Shown one piece after another: positions 49,286 to 60,569 of a stretch of 64,000 nt of DNA. Each line of letters opens with the position of its first letter. The stretch's first letter is position 1. The DNA is from Agrocybe praecox (Eukaryota > Basidiomycota > Agaricomycetes > Agaricales > Agrocybaceae), in assembly GCA_964017145.1 (NCBI GenBank), contig OZ024841.1:2914001-2978000 (forward strand), in the 5' to 3' direction. Below the pieces are notes generated by a model. It saw nothing but the letters and a program-made list of their open reading frames with translations, was not told the DNA's origin and did no database searches. Made by a program: the position numbers and the translations under genes.

Positions 49286-49923
49286 GACGGAAGGAAGGAA
49301 AGACAGGATGTAAATGACTAAATTTATGGCCGACGACGAAAAAGGAAAGAACGAATGAATAAAAGGTTGTACATGTGCATTCACAATTTAGTTGTGTTCA
49401 AGCTAGCCTATTGAATTTTGTTCGATAAAGTTGAGTACTTTGAGTGTTCGAACGTTGAAACATCGGAATCACCCCGACAAGAGGATGCGTCACCTGCGGC
49501 GGCGGCGACGACTCACGCCAGCTATCAACTTAGCGCCCTGTGTGCGTTTTTATTTTCCGGACGTCAGGTTTTCCGAAAAGCTTCACGGGAAGCTAAATTT
49601 TGAAGGGTACATAATACCACGCGCAGCGAGGCAAGTATATGTGACTGGGCAGTGGGTATTAATAATATAACATTGCCAGTGGGTCGGCCGATGTCGATTA
49701 GAGCTCAAGTCAAGCCCAAGTAAGAGTATGTAGGATTATTTTTTCACACCAAGTAACCTACTGTACTTATTTACTTCTCATCGCATACGGCAATTGGCGA
49801 TGGGAAGGGATTGACAGAGTGGGATGACGTCGATGTAGGCTTTTTGATGCTTGATACATTATAATTTGGATCAATCTACTAGTCGGATCGTCGGTGCGTA
49901 GGTAGGGTGGGCTTTGAGGTGGA
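49286..49923. other. Intergenic, convergent gene ends
   Basis: No supported gene; this is the 3' flank of the small conserved gene and of the F-box gene. A GGCGGCGGCGACGA stretch lies at about 49497. Confidence 0.4.
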
Positions 49924-51615
49924 CTATCTTGCCCAAGGAGGAATGGGGTCCTCTACTTTAGAAATAACCAATACGGATTGTTTATCGGCATCGGCAGTCC
50001 ATCTTGGCTATGGACAATTGTTACGATATGTTACGAAGGAAGGAGAAAAAATGAAATGATGGACTTACTTCCCATGGTACACCACCAATTGTGCATCGGT
50101 GAAGTATGGGTTGCCCTTTTCGCAATATGTCACCGATGAGTGTGGGGTTAACTTCATAGCTTCGCGGAGTGTTGCTTATCTGGAACGACACAGAGCGAAG
50201 ATGGGTCAATTTAGGGATGTCATTCAAGAGAAGGTCCTGTGGCAGAAAGGTTAGAGGTTAAACATGCCCAGTACATGTACGACGCACCACAGCACCCTTT
50301 CCACATTGTAAGGAAATAGCCTCTAGTCTCGAGCAAGTTGATAACAAGTTCCGAAATGATTTAAGATTGACAAAAGCCGTCGGAAAATCCAGCACTCGCA
50401 GTGTCTCTGAGTGTTTCTTGAGGAGGTGATCAACGAGTGCATCGTGCGAGAGATAGGTTGTAGATTCGTCTTCGCATTCCAAATGCAAAGCTTGTAGGCC
50501 CGGAGATCCAGATATAGCCCTGCGCACCCATTTATCAAAGTCGTTGACTTCCCTTCGGATGTACATTGCTGGGTATGTGACGGAAAGTGAACGAAGACAT
50601 CCAAGTCTAGGCTGGCGTACGGCATGTCGAAGTTGCTGATGGTATCTTTAGCATGAACCTATCGTACAAGGAGAACGAGTGGCATACCCAATAATACCGC
50701 AATTGAAGCGTTTGCAAGTGCTTTAGCTGGCCGAGAAATACGAAAACATCATCATTCGTCAATGAGTAGGACAGTCCTAGGCTGAATGCCTGTAATCTCT
50801 CCTCCACATGTGGTACGATGGCCCTTAGGACACCCGGTGTGACTGAACCACAGTTTTCCTGGGCGAGTCATTAGTGTTTATTCCAAAATCCTTTGTGAGG
50901 AGCTTACTTGCAAGTGAAGTTCTACTAGGCTAGAAGAAATTTCGGCCAACCATTCAGGGAGTAGATTCAATATTGTTCTTCCAGGGTTGAACAATGATAA
51001 TTTTCGAAGCCCCGTGATGTGCACGATTGCGGGGGCATGAGCATCGTCCGTGCAAGACGAATTGACAGATAACTCAGTCAAATAGACGAGATTGTGCAAC
51101 ATAGGTATGCTCTTCACAAAAAGAGTTTCATGGTACGTCTCTGGCGTAAATTTAACGCGTGTAAGATTGACAAATTTCGCCAGAGCAGTGGTGATTTTTT
51201 CTGGAAGAGTATTTCGGGGTGGAGGCCTCGGTGATATATTTCCTTAGAAATGGTTGGTTATTTTATCACACGAGAAGAGAGGTTAGAAGACATACCACTT
51301 ATTTCAAGGATGCGTACGTGAGGCGCATTTTGAGGAAGACACGCAGAAGTAAAATTCGTGTTATTCTAATCATATGAAGACAAGAACATTCGATGAGGAA
51401 ATTGCTCCTACCGGTAAAGCTCCGATATCTCGCAGATTGAGGATTGTCACAGGAATGGATTTGGGAGAAATGACCACGACAGAATATAGCATTTTAGATG
51501 CAACGAGATTGAATTGCCAGTTTACGAGCGAACAGTGGAAAAGTAGAACGTAATCTTGTCCGCAGATCTCCAAAATACGGGAAATAATGTCATAGCTAAT
51601 TGAATGGGAGCTCAT
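49924..51615 (-). CDS. F-box / leucine-rich-repeat protein
   Basis: Minus strand, start 51615, stop 49924, several exons. The N-terminus (SYDIISRILEIC, then LVNWQFNLVASKMLY) follows the F-box pattern of fungal substrate adaptors, which bind Skp1 in SCF ubiquitin ligases. The rest has irregular leucine-rich repeats: LVYLTELSVNSS, ITGLRKLSLFNPGR, LSHDALVDHLLKKH and FRNLLSTCSRLEAISLQCG. It ends with DPIPPWAR. Such genes are greatly expanded in Agaricomycetes and diverge fast, so no target can be named. The N-terminal Pro of the classical F-box is not clear, hence moderate confidence. Confidence 0.7.
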
Positions 51616-52357
51616 GTCTGAACTTCTCGCTGGTTAGCGATCTTCTTCGGCCTGTAAAGCTTCGAGCTTCAGCGTTTAGCACCCAAGTCAGAATGAAATG
51701 ATAGGTAGAAGATATTTTCAAAAAACCTTGTTTATTGTAAGGCTCATGACCTCCGCTATATGCCGATATCAGCCGATGCACTTTCACAGTCCGCTTTGGT
51801 TCCGCTTAATGTCCGCTTGATGTTAGGATCCGCAATAATGCCACAACAAATAACCAAACATGAGTAATTTTACCACCGTAAAGTACGCGGCACTGCCACA
51901 CTGGTCGCGAGTTTGATTTTTTGTAGCCCTACAGAAAGGAGCATTCTCTAGTTCGGTAAGACTTGGTCATAAAGTCATAACACAAGGCCTCACACTACTT
52001 GACGTGAGCGCCTGCGATGTGCATGAAGTACTAAGTCAAATTCATTCATTGAGTCATTTTCTCATCAGTGCATGCCGTGTTCAGCCATCATCTGGGATTG
52101 AACTTTTGTTTGTTCACGAATTTCAAGTTTCGACTTCTGAAATTATAACGTGCGTGTCTCCGAGGTTCAGCCCATATAAGCCTACGCATGAAAATTACAT
52201 TCGTTTCTTCAAGCAAAAGATATGAAACGAGAATGAATTCCTCCTTGATGATGAAATGTATGAATGGGGAAATAGTCACGGGACTGTGTTAAAATATTAG
52301 CTGTCAGGAGGAAAGCAAATTTGAGGACGACTGTTTTTTTATTACACGACAGCGACG
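51616..52357. other. Divergent promoter region, F-box gene and RPO41
   Basis: No exon supported. Short ORFs on both strands lack domain signals. Confidence 0.4.
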
Positions 52358-55300
52358 ATGATACCGCGCACTGCGAGAAGGCTTGAGACAACTTTATTGT
52401 GCGCTCGTCAAGCTCTTCCTCGTCCAGCTCGCCTTTATTCCACTCCTTCACAAAAGCTGAACGCGCCGGCAACGGCGACAGCAACCTTCGTCGAACCTGA
52501 AATCCCCCCATTCCTACACCAAAATGCCACACAATCTACAAGTTTCCTCCCCCAGTTGCGCGAATTCCTCATGCGCGAACCCGCATTCACCTATGTACCT
52601 ACCCCAGAGCCAGCAAACGCCACGACGTCCGAGACTGACCGCTGGTTCGGCGATCCTGGCAGCCTCGACATGACTGGCATCATTGACGCTTGCTTGCACA
52701 ACCTGTACGACGTTCCGCGTGCAAAAGATGTCTTTACGCGCCTTCGTCAACGGGTAGGCTCTGTTGCACTGGAAACCCCCTTGTACAATTCTTTCTTGTC
52801 CGCATATTCGGGGATGGCAGACAAAGAACCTCATAAGAAACGTGACTGGCTCTTGGAGGCTTGGAACTTGTACGAGATTATGGAAAACGGATACGAGCAG
52901 ATTCACCCAAACGCGAAAACATACAGCATTATGCTGTCTATTTGGCATGAGTGAGTCTTTTCCTCGATAAATGTCAAGAAGCTTGACTCAATATACACAC
53001 AATATAGACATCATATGGAGGAGCTGGTTATTCCCTCGGCTCGTGACCCTGGATTCCTCCTCACAAAACTCATCGGTCGGGATATCTCTGTACTTGATGT
53101 CGTTGGTAATCCTTACCTGAAGGACCCCAAAATGATCACGAAAATCGCTCAAACTCTTGCTGTCCACGGTGTTCGCCTAAAGTTCCGGGAAGTTGTTGAG
53201 CAGCTTGGCCAAGGAAAGGTTGCTGCTAAAGAGGAAGATGTGTTTGCTGATGTGCCTGATATCAACCCCGTCACGAAGCAAGTCACTGTCGATGGTGAAG
53301 TTGATTCGGAGGTCCCATTTAACATTAGCGCACTTCGTCGCCAGCTCAACAAGGTTATCGAAGCTCGCAACTTCCTCAAGCAGGATGCTTATGCTCGGCA
53401 GAGACATCTTGAAGCATCAGTGTACGACCTTGCGAAGGAACGCTCAGATCACGTAGGACAGACACTGAAGGTCACCGGAGTTGTTGATGGGAATTTGACG
53501 AGCCCGCAACTGAGGGCATGGATGTTTGACTGGCACGTTAAACTGAAGGACCTATTGAAAAAAGAGATTGCAAATATGGAGCGTCAGGAAGCGGCCAGCG
53601 GCAAACGGAAGGGTGAACTCATCGTAGCCTATCTCAAGCTCGTCAATCCCGACCGACTCTCTTTACTCACTATTCTCGAGATCATGCGTATTCAAGGCTC
53701 GGGCGGCGTTCTGGGTGGCGCGAAGACAACGAGGGCCTTGATCGCCGTCGGAAAAGCTGTCGAAAACGAGCACAAGGCACAGATCTGCAAGACGAATCAA
53801 ATCCCAATTCCTGAATTTGGACCGAGGGACGATCTCTTCACAGTCAGAGGATATCAGAATCTCCACCAACGTCGAGCTATCGCTGCAAAGACGCTGTCGG
53901 ACGCCGAAGAATGGACATCGGCCTGGAGTCAAGCATTGCGTGTCCGAATCGGTTCCGTTCTTGTCAGCCTCCTCATAGAAGTCGCCGAAATTGTACAGAA
54001 GAGAGTCGATCCAAAATCAAACGCCGTTTTGTAAGTCGCTCAAGTTATCACCCCGATGACATACTCATCATCCATGTTCTCATTTCTATAGAGAGGAAAG
54101 TCACCCGGCTTTTTACCAGTCATACGAATATGTGAGGGGTCAAAAGTTGGGCGTTATCAAACTCCACGAACAGGTCCTTCAACGGCTGGCCAAGGATAAT
54201 TTGGAGAGGACCATTCATCCCCGTCACTTGCCTATGCTCGTCAAGCCAAGACCATGGTCAGACTATAACCAAGGTGGTTATCTGTACAGCAAAAGTAAGT
54301 GCGATTGCTTTTGTTACATGTCTTAATTTACATTAGCTAAATTTCCATCGTTTAGGTTTTGCCATGCGTTTCAAGGACTCTCACGAGCAACAAGTCCATC
54401 TTCGTGAAGCTACTGCGGCAGGAAACGTCGAACTTGTTTACGCCGGACTGGACGTTCTAGGAAGTACGCCTTGGAAAGTCAACAAGGAGATTTTTGAGAC
54501 GGTCGTCAAAGTTTGGAATAGCGGGGAAAGAATGGGCAAAATACCCCCTGCAAAATTCGATCAGCCCGAACCTTCCCTGAGCGAAGAGAGTGCGAAGGAT
54601 CTTGAAGCACGAAGCCACCATATCCAGCGACTGAAGGCGTGGACTCAAGCGAAGGCGAACAATCACTCGGAAAGATGTAGTGTCAATTACAAAGTCGAGA
54701 TTGCCAAAGCTGTACGTCTTTTTTGTCACTCTTTTCGAACTCTCTTGACGCATACATTCTTAGTTCTTACACGATACGTTCTATTTGCCTCACAATCTGG
54801 ACTTCCGTGGCCGCGCCTATCCTCTTCCACCTCATCTGAACCACATGGGAGACGATCTTTCACGTGCCTTGTTAATTTTCGATGAATCTAAGCCTCTTGG
54901 AGAGCGTGGTTTGCGGTGGATGAAAATTCACGCTGCCAATCTTTACGGATACGATAAGGCCAACTTCGACGATCGAGTAGCTTGGTCGGAGAGCAATATC
55001 GACAATATGGTCGAGGCGGCTACCAATCCTCTCGATGTGAGTGTTGCCAATTGTAACTTTCTTAATTATATTGTTTACATTGCATATAGGGAACAAGATG
55101 GTGGCTGGGGGCAGATGACCCATGGCAATTCCTCGCTACCTGCATTGAGATGAAGAAGGCTTACGAACTCGAAGACCCGACCACGTACAACTCAGCATTA
55201 CCCGTCCATCAGGATGGAACTTGTAACGGTCTCCAGCATTATGCCGCCCTTGGTGGTGATGCAGAAGGTGCTGCTCAGGTCAACCTTGCTGCTGCTGACA

Positions 55301-57053
55301 AGCCTTCGGACGTCTACACATATATCAGTGAGAAGGTCCAACGTAGTGTAGCTGTAGACGCGGAAGCTGGCAACGAGAACGCGAAATTGTTGGTGGACAA
55401 TATAACAAGAAAAGTCGTCAAGCAAACTGTGAGTTTTCGCTTTCACAAACTGATGGATTTCATGTTTTCGTTTCGTTATACTGATTTCGATCATGATGCA
55501 GGTCATGACTACTGTGTACGGTGTCACTTTCGTCGGTGCTCGTGAACAAATCGAAAAACAATTACGCGACCGAACCAGTATTCCCCATGAAAAATGCTGG
55601 AATGCTGCGTCTTATCTTGCCAAGAAGGTTAGCCATCGTTTGCGGTATCTCAAGACAAGTATATTGATCCCTTCGCTCCCTTTTTAGCTACTTGAAACTA
55701 TCGGAGACACTTTCAAGGGTGCTACGGGCATTCAGACATGGCTTAATCTGTGCGCCCGACTCATCGCGAAATCCATTCCTGAAGAACGTCTCGGACTCAT
55801 TGAGGACGAGGCTGGAAACCAGGTTTCGACCCTGCCGAAAGTTGGTGTCAAGAAGCAACAAATGACGTCGGTCGTGTGGACAACAGCCTTGGGCCTACCT
55901 ATCGTGCAACCGTACAGGAAGACGGCTAGGAAACAAGTTCACACTGCGATCCAGTCTGTCTTTATCTCGGATCCAAGAGCACCCTCGGAAGGTGAGTATT
56001 CTACCGCGTTTTATTATTATTGTGGTATCTGTGGTTAATTTCCGGCCCTCTCTTAGTCAATGCGGCCAAACAGGCTTCTGCGTTCCCGCCAAATTTCATT
56101 CACAGTCTTGATGCCACTCACATGTTGTTGACCGCTCTCGAGTGCAGGGTGAGTCCATATATTCCCTTATACTATCGTAAAGGTACTGACTTACTTTTGA
56201 CGTCGACAGAACGAAGGATTGACTTTCGCTTCTATTCACGATTCTTACTGGACACATGCCTGTGATGTTGATACCATGTCGGCCGTTATTCGTGATACTT
56301 TCATTGCTCTTCATTCTTCTAACATTCTCGAGAGACTCGAGAAAGAGGTTTGTGATTGAGAATACTCTCGTCTTGCAACTCATTGCTCATGGTGCCTTCT
56401 TCTAGTTCCGTAAACGTTACGCCAACTACCAGATTCCCATGGCCGAACTTCGGGGTGCCGGAAGGTCAAATCCTGCCTACAAGCTCATCGCCAAGTTGAA
56501 GGAAGCTGGTACAAGAATCTACGCTCATCCTTCACAGGCGGACGACCTTGTATGCCTTACGGAGCTTGTTGAATTTACTGCCTCTGCGGATGACGCTGTT
56601 GTCCTGTCTACTTCGAGTCTCCCTATCGAAAGCTCTGCACAAAGCGAAGAGATGGATGTCATGGAACAAGGTGACTATGCCAAATCTCAGGAAGTCGAGG
56701 AAGTCGAAGAACCCGAGCTTCAAGAAGTCGTGAAGGCTGAGGAGGTCAAGCCTGCTGCTACTCCCGTGACTCGTAAGAGACCCGAGACCCCAAAACAAAT
56801 AGAAGCTAGACTGAAGAAGGAGGCGAAAGCTGCAGCCAAGAAGGCTAAGCAGGAGGCGGCAGCTGCAGCTAAGCAGGCTAAGCAGGAGGCGGAGAAGGAA
56901 GTTGCGATGAGGCACGCCGCCATGCAGTCGCAATTGAACTTCAGGCTCCTGGACAACAAGTTCATCAAGCTCACGGATCTCATCCCACCTCTGCCGAAGA
57001 AGGGTAGTTTCGAGGTCGAGGAAATCAAGGCTTCACCTTATTTCTTCTCATAG
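52358..57053 (+). CDS. RPO41: Mitochondrial DNA-directed RNA polymerase (T7-like)
   Basis: About eleven exons and roughly 1,350 residues. The Arg-rich N-terminus ([20 protein letters not shown]) is a mitochondrial presequence. A PPR-like N-terminal extension ([10 protein letters not shown]...[11 protein letters not shown]) precedes the single-subunit polymerase. Catalytic motifs: [20 protein letters not shown]; motif A with [18 protein letters not shown]; motif [31 protein letters not shown]; motif C with [11 protein letters not shown]. The two metal-binding aspartates (motifs A and C) are present. It ends SPYFFS, close to the yeast ending SEYFFS. Between the last polymerase helices and that tail lies an extra charged segment of about 110 residues, rich in Glu then Lys/Ala (56580-56920). 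It transcribes mitochondrial DNA and primes its replication. Confidence 0.95.
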
Positions 57054-57449
57054 GTCCTTGTCTTTCTTTTCCTTCGACGCCTATACCCTCCGTGGTTTAT
57101 TTGGGACCAATAGGCCCCTGTTATTTGTCTACTATACCGTTATCGTTATAACCTACCATCATCATTTCCCCTCCAACCTTCAACGCCATATAATTTTTCG
57201 TCATATACTCTGCTCTTCCAGCTTATCGTCCCGTGCATTTAGATAGATGTGTAATTTGTATTCTAGAAAAACTATAGTACCATTCCTATGCAATATGGAA
57301 TCTATTCATCACCTTTCAACCGATACTTTGTGCTCATAATGTGAACAGTAACTCGTGCATGCCCGGAAGGTAAGGATCGAACTTCACGGTGGAACGTGGT
57401 TATAATAAAAGTTTTCTTTTCCAGCTCTATACGACAGCACACAGGTACT
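57054..57449. other. Convergent 3' ends of RPO41 and ATP14
   Basis: No coding exon. Pyrimidine-rich 3' UTR-like sequence. Confidence 0.5.
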
Positions 57450-58017
57450 CTAATGGTGGTGTACGGGCTTGGGAAGGTCCTGTTCGAGGAACGCGAGGAA
57501 TGCATCAGCTCCACCACTGGTTTCCTCAGTCGTAGAGGCCTGGGCAACGGGAGCAGCGTCGGCCTTGACTGGCTCAGCAGCGTCGTATTCAGCGAGTTGC
57601 GAAGCGAGATCGGTAGGGACACCAGGTGCAGAGGGAATAGGAGGTTGAGTGAAGGTCTTCACAGCTCCGACGTGTGCATCTTTAGCCTGGATAGTAACCG
57701 TCAGTCACTTTTCATTTCGAATACCTGTCTACCGGGTTGTACGTCGGTTCAAAGCACTCACAGCAGGAGTAGGCTTGTATGCTTTTATTTCACGAATGTA
57801 AAGGTCCTGAACGAGGTCTGCGGGTGTATTCGGGATGAGCGGGGTATTTTGCCAACAAATATACAACATACCCTTGCGTGACACTGCGGACGACGCGAAA
57901 GCGCGTTTGGACGCCGACTGGCGGGCCTAACCGTGTATTGTCAACATTCTAAACACAATAACAATCATCTTCTGCGTTGCTCACGATGCTGGCGGCCTGC
58001 CTGAGGATGGACGACAT
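57450..58017 (-). CDS. ATP14: F1Fo ATP synthase subunit h (Atp14)
   Basis: Minus strand, start 58017, stop 57450, four exons, about 126 residues. The N-terminus (MSSILRQAASIARQSASKRA) is a mitochondrial presequence. The mature part begins DLVQDLYIREIKAYKPTPAAKDAHVG, the conserved core of subunit h, followed by VKTFTQPPIPSAPGVPTDLA and an Ala/Glu-rich C-terminus. It belongs to the peripheral stalk linking F1 to Fo. It ends PKPVHHH, a natural His triplet. The start lies 141 bp from that of the ATPase inhibitor gene on the other strand. Confidence 0.9.
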
Positions 58018-58158
58018 GGTGGTTGTAAAAGAAAACTAGGATAATGTGACGCGATGGGTCACAGTCGTGACGGGTATTCTAGGCTTGTCGAGACGGCAAT
58101 GCGCTAAGAGGCCTGTGTGAAACGAAGAATATGTAAGTCTTTCCTTTCAACTACCACC
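58018..58158. promoter_or_regulatory. Short bidirectional promoter between ATP14 and IF1
   Basis: Only 141 bp separate the two start codons of divergent genes for parts of the same enzyme, so shared regulatory sites are likely. No TATA box is evident in either direction. CACAGTCGTGACGGG and GACGCGATGGGTCACAG may hold short GTCAC/GTGAC sites. Confidence 0.55.
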
Positions 58159-58652
58159 ATGCTTTCACGTATCTCCGCTGTCCGTGCCATCCCCCGCGCT
58201 TTCTCTGCTAGACTGTACAGCACCGGTCGCAATGAGGGTTCTGTTGCTCAGTCCCAGGGCTTCAAGTACGTGGCGTCATCACGCGTGTTCACCCGATATA
58301 ACTGACAGTTACTTTTAGCAAAAAGGAGAAGGCTCATGAAGGCATGAGGCTACTCATAATGCGCTTATAGACTACATATTGACCTGAAATTAGATCAATT
58401 CATTCGCAAACATGAATTGGAGCAACTAGAGAAGTTGAGGGCTCAGGTATGTGTTTTCTGACCAAACGAAAATGACGCGTACCATACTCACGTCGTTCCC
58501 TCTTCAGATCAAAGCCAAGGAGACAGAGATTGTCAGTCTTCCCGATTTAATCTTTTATCATTCTCGCCGGAAGCTAATTCTATGAATTTGATATGCAGGA
58601 CTCGCTGAAGAAGGAGCACGCAGAGCTTGAAAAGACTGCTAAGAAAGATTAA
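58159..58652 (+). CDS. INH1: Mitochondrial F1-ATPase inhibitor IF1
   Basis: Five exons, about 86 residues. The N-terminus (MLSRISAVRAIPRAFSARLY) is a mitochondrial presequence. The inhibitory region follows: GRNEGSVAQSQGFNKKEKAHED, with the conserved Lys-Glu-rich segment, then a coiled coil FIRKHELEQLEKLRAQIKA and LKKEHAELEK. IF1 blocks ATP hydrolysis by the F1 motor when the proton gradient falls. The second intron (58342-58393) has a GC donor, and that intron contains no GT at all. The gene pairs head-to-head with ATP14. Confidence 0.9.
58342..58393 (+). other. GC-AG intron in the IF1 gene
   Basis: The donor GAAG/GCATGA and acceptor AAATTAG/AT give a 52-nt intron. No GT dinucleotide occurs within it, and removing it joins KKEKAHE to DQFIRKHELEQ, as in the family. 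Confidence 0.75.
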
Positions 58653-60569
58653 ACGAGTAAATCGTCGGTGGGTATGGTTGTCTCACGGTGACTTCATATG
58701 TTTGACTTATTCACGTCTTAGTTCGCTGGTATTGGGCTATGTAAATTTCTACTATCATCAACCAACAGTCTCCTTCGCGATATAGGGGCACCTCACTTGT
58801 ATAGATTTATTCAATTCAATCTTGTGGTGCACGTCATATTACCCTTTTTGTTGCGTGTATCACCTTGGATCGTTGTTTGAATGCAAGTCCAAACATCTTT
58901 GTCTAGTTTCATTCCCAAATGCCATCAAGTCTTTCGTGTTCTGCCTCTTTTTTTTTTTCTTTCTTACGCACGTCGCAATGCGCATTTATATGATGTGAGT
59001 GTCGGTCATGTGCATGATCGCGTTTGTTTTGCGAACGGCTCAAGACATAAATTATTGATTACCCTAACCTAACTGGTGGGTCTCTCTAACAAAGTTTAAA
59101 CATAACCTATTTTATCTTATTCGCTGATCGAAGCAGAATTTCCATGTAGACCTAAAACTAATGGGCACTTAATTCGATCATTTTCACGACACCTCGAGCG
59201 CGGAGGATGTTTTTTTCTGTAAGGCGACATCTAGTCTAACAAGTGGCGTCAATTGTCTGGAAATTTTGACTTCTAGGTTCCCGGGGATGTCGAGGACTTG
59301 TCCTTTATGAGAAAACTATCGACCCACGTGGAAATGGATGGAAAGTTTTGGAGGATCCTAGTGGAATGGGGGATCACTGGCAGAGGATCCTCAAACCACC
59401 TTCAATCACCCCTACCAACCTCAACAAGTTACAAAATGCTCTCCTCTGTCGATCTTGGCGTAACGTGTTTGCAACGCTGCCATGTTTCAATAACGCACGC
59501 ATAGCAATTACCCGCAACGATTTACACAATTACGCCTTTTAATGGACTCAAGCATAACAAAATGTAAATTCATGACCGCACCCCGAAGTGGTTCATGCTT
59601 CCAGCAATCGACCCCTTATTACAGGCCTTACCCACATGCATTTTTCGCGTTGCTCTTCACGCTTTTGATAAATCGGTGCAAGCCTACGCCTACGGGAGGT
59701 CGAATTGACCTCCGTTTGGCCGATTCGAACCACCTAAACCTTCTGCTCCTTTCTTTCATCCCGATAAAGTGAATAGTTACTATTTAACACCCAGTAGCTA
59801 TTCAATCACGCTCAAATTCACACATATATCTGGGCATATCTACGATTCAATGCACTCAAGTTTATTACGTATCTATCATCAACTTTGGCAACGGCACGAT
59901 CTGTCGGTATTTCTTCGAACCGATGATTAATTCTGTGTTCCTGACCAGTTGCTCACTATTCAGCTCGTACCAAATAAGCCTATGTGTTCGTCACAAATTC
60001 AGACATCTTTGCGAGCAACAGCTTGTTCTTCACTCAGTGCATGGATACAGCCCCTATTTTCACGGATATAAAACAAAATCTGGTCTTCCTGGTGTTTCCT
60101 AGTCTGGCAATGGAAGAAAGTGTGCAGCCCAATGCGAGGTTTCGGGATTGGTGTCTCTATGCCTAGCCATGCGGAACACTGGACGCATGTGCGGCGATCC
60201 GATCTATTAGCCTCCATATCTCTTGGGTGATTGCGCGCTTTCGATAAGTACTTGGTCCTTTTTCATGTTTGCATCCTGGCTCGACCATCCCGAACTGCGG
60301 TTCCATTCAGTCCTGCTTCAAAGCTCGCCTCGCTTTCTTCGTTTACTGCTTCAATCCAGGCGACTTTTCGGGTGTCGAGCGAGCGATTGTCCCCTGCTCA
60401 AGCAGCTTGAAGCTTTTCCACGTCCTTCAGTACACCGCGCGCGCAATTCTTTATCGAGACACTGTCCTGAAATTTTTCGCTTTTTCTCTTTAAGGGCGAC
60501 ACAGGATAATACCTCTTCTATTTTAACACGGAATTCGTCGTATACCTCTTCGCAACAACAACAACAATC
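58653..60569. other. Intergenic, 1.9 kb, no supported gene
   Basis: Short ORFs (for example 59298-59504 and 60223-60573, plus) without domain signals. A run of CAACAACAACAACAATC just precedes the next start. A GGTTCGAATC string on the minus strand near 59735 resembles a tRNA B box but has no matching arms. Confidence 0.4.

Noticed and set aside
59690..59750. tRNA candidate on the minus strand (GGTTCGAATC)
   Set aside because: The B-box-like string lacks a matching T stem, A box and acceptor stem.
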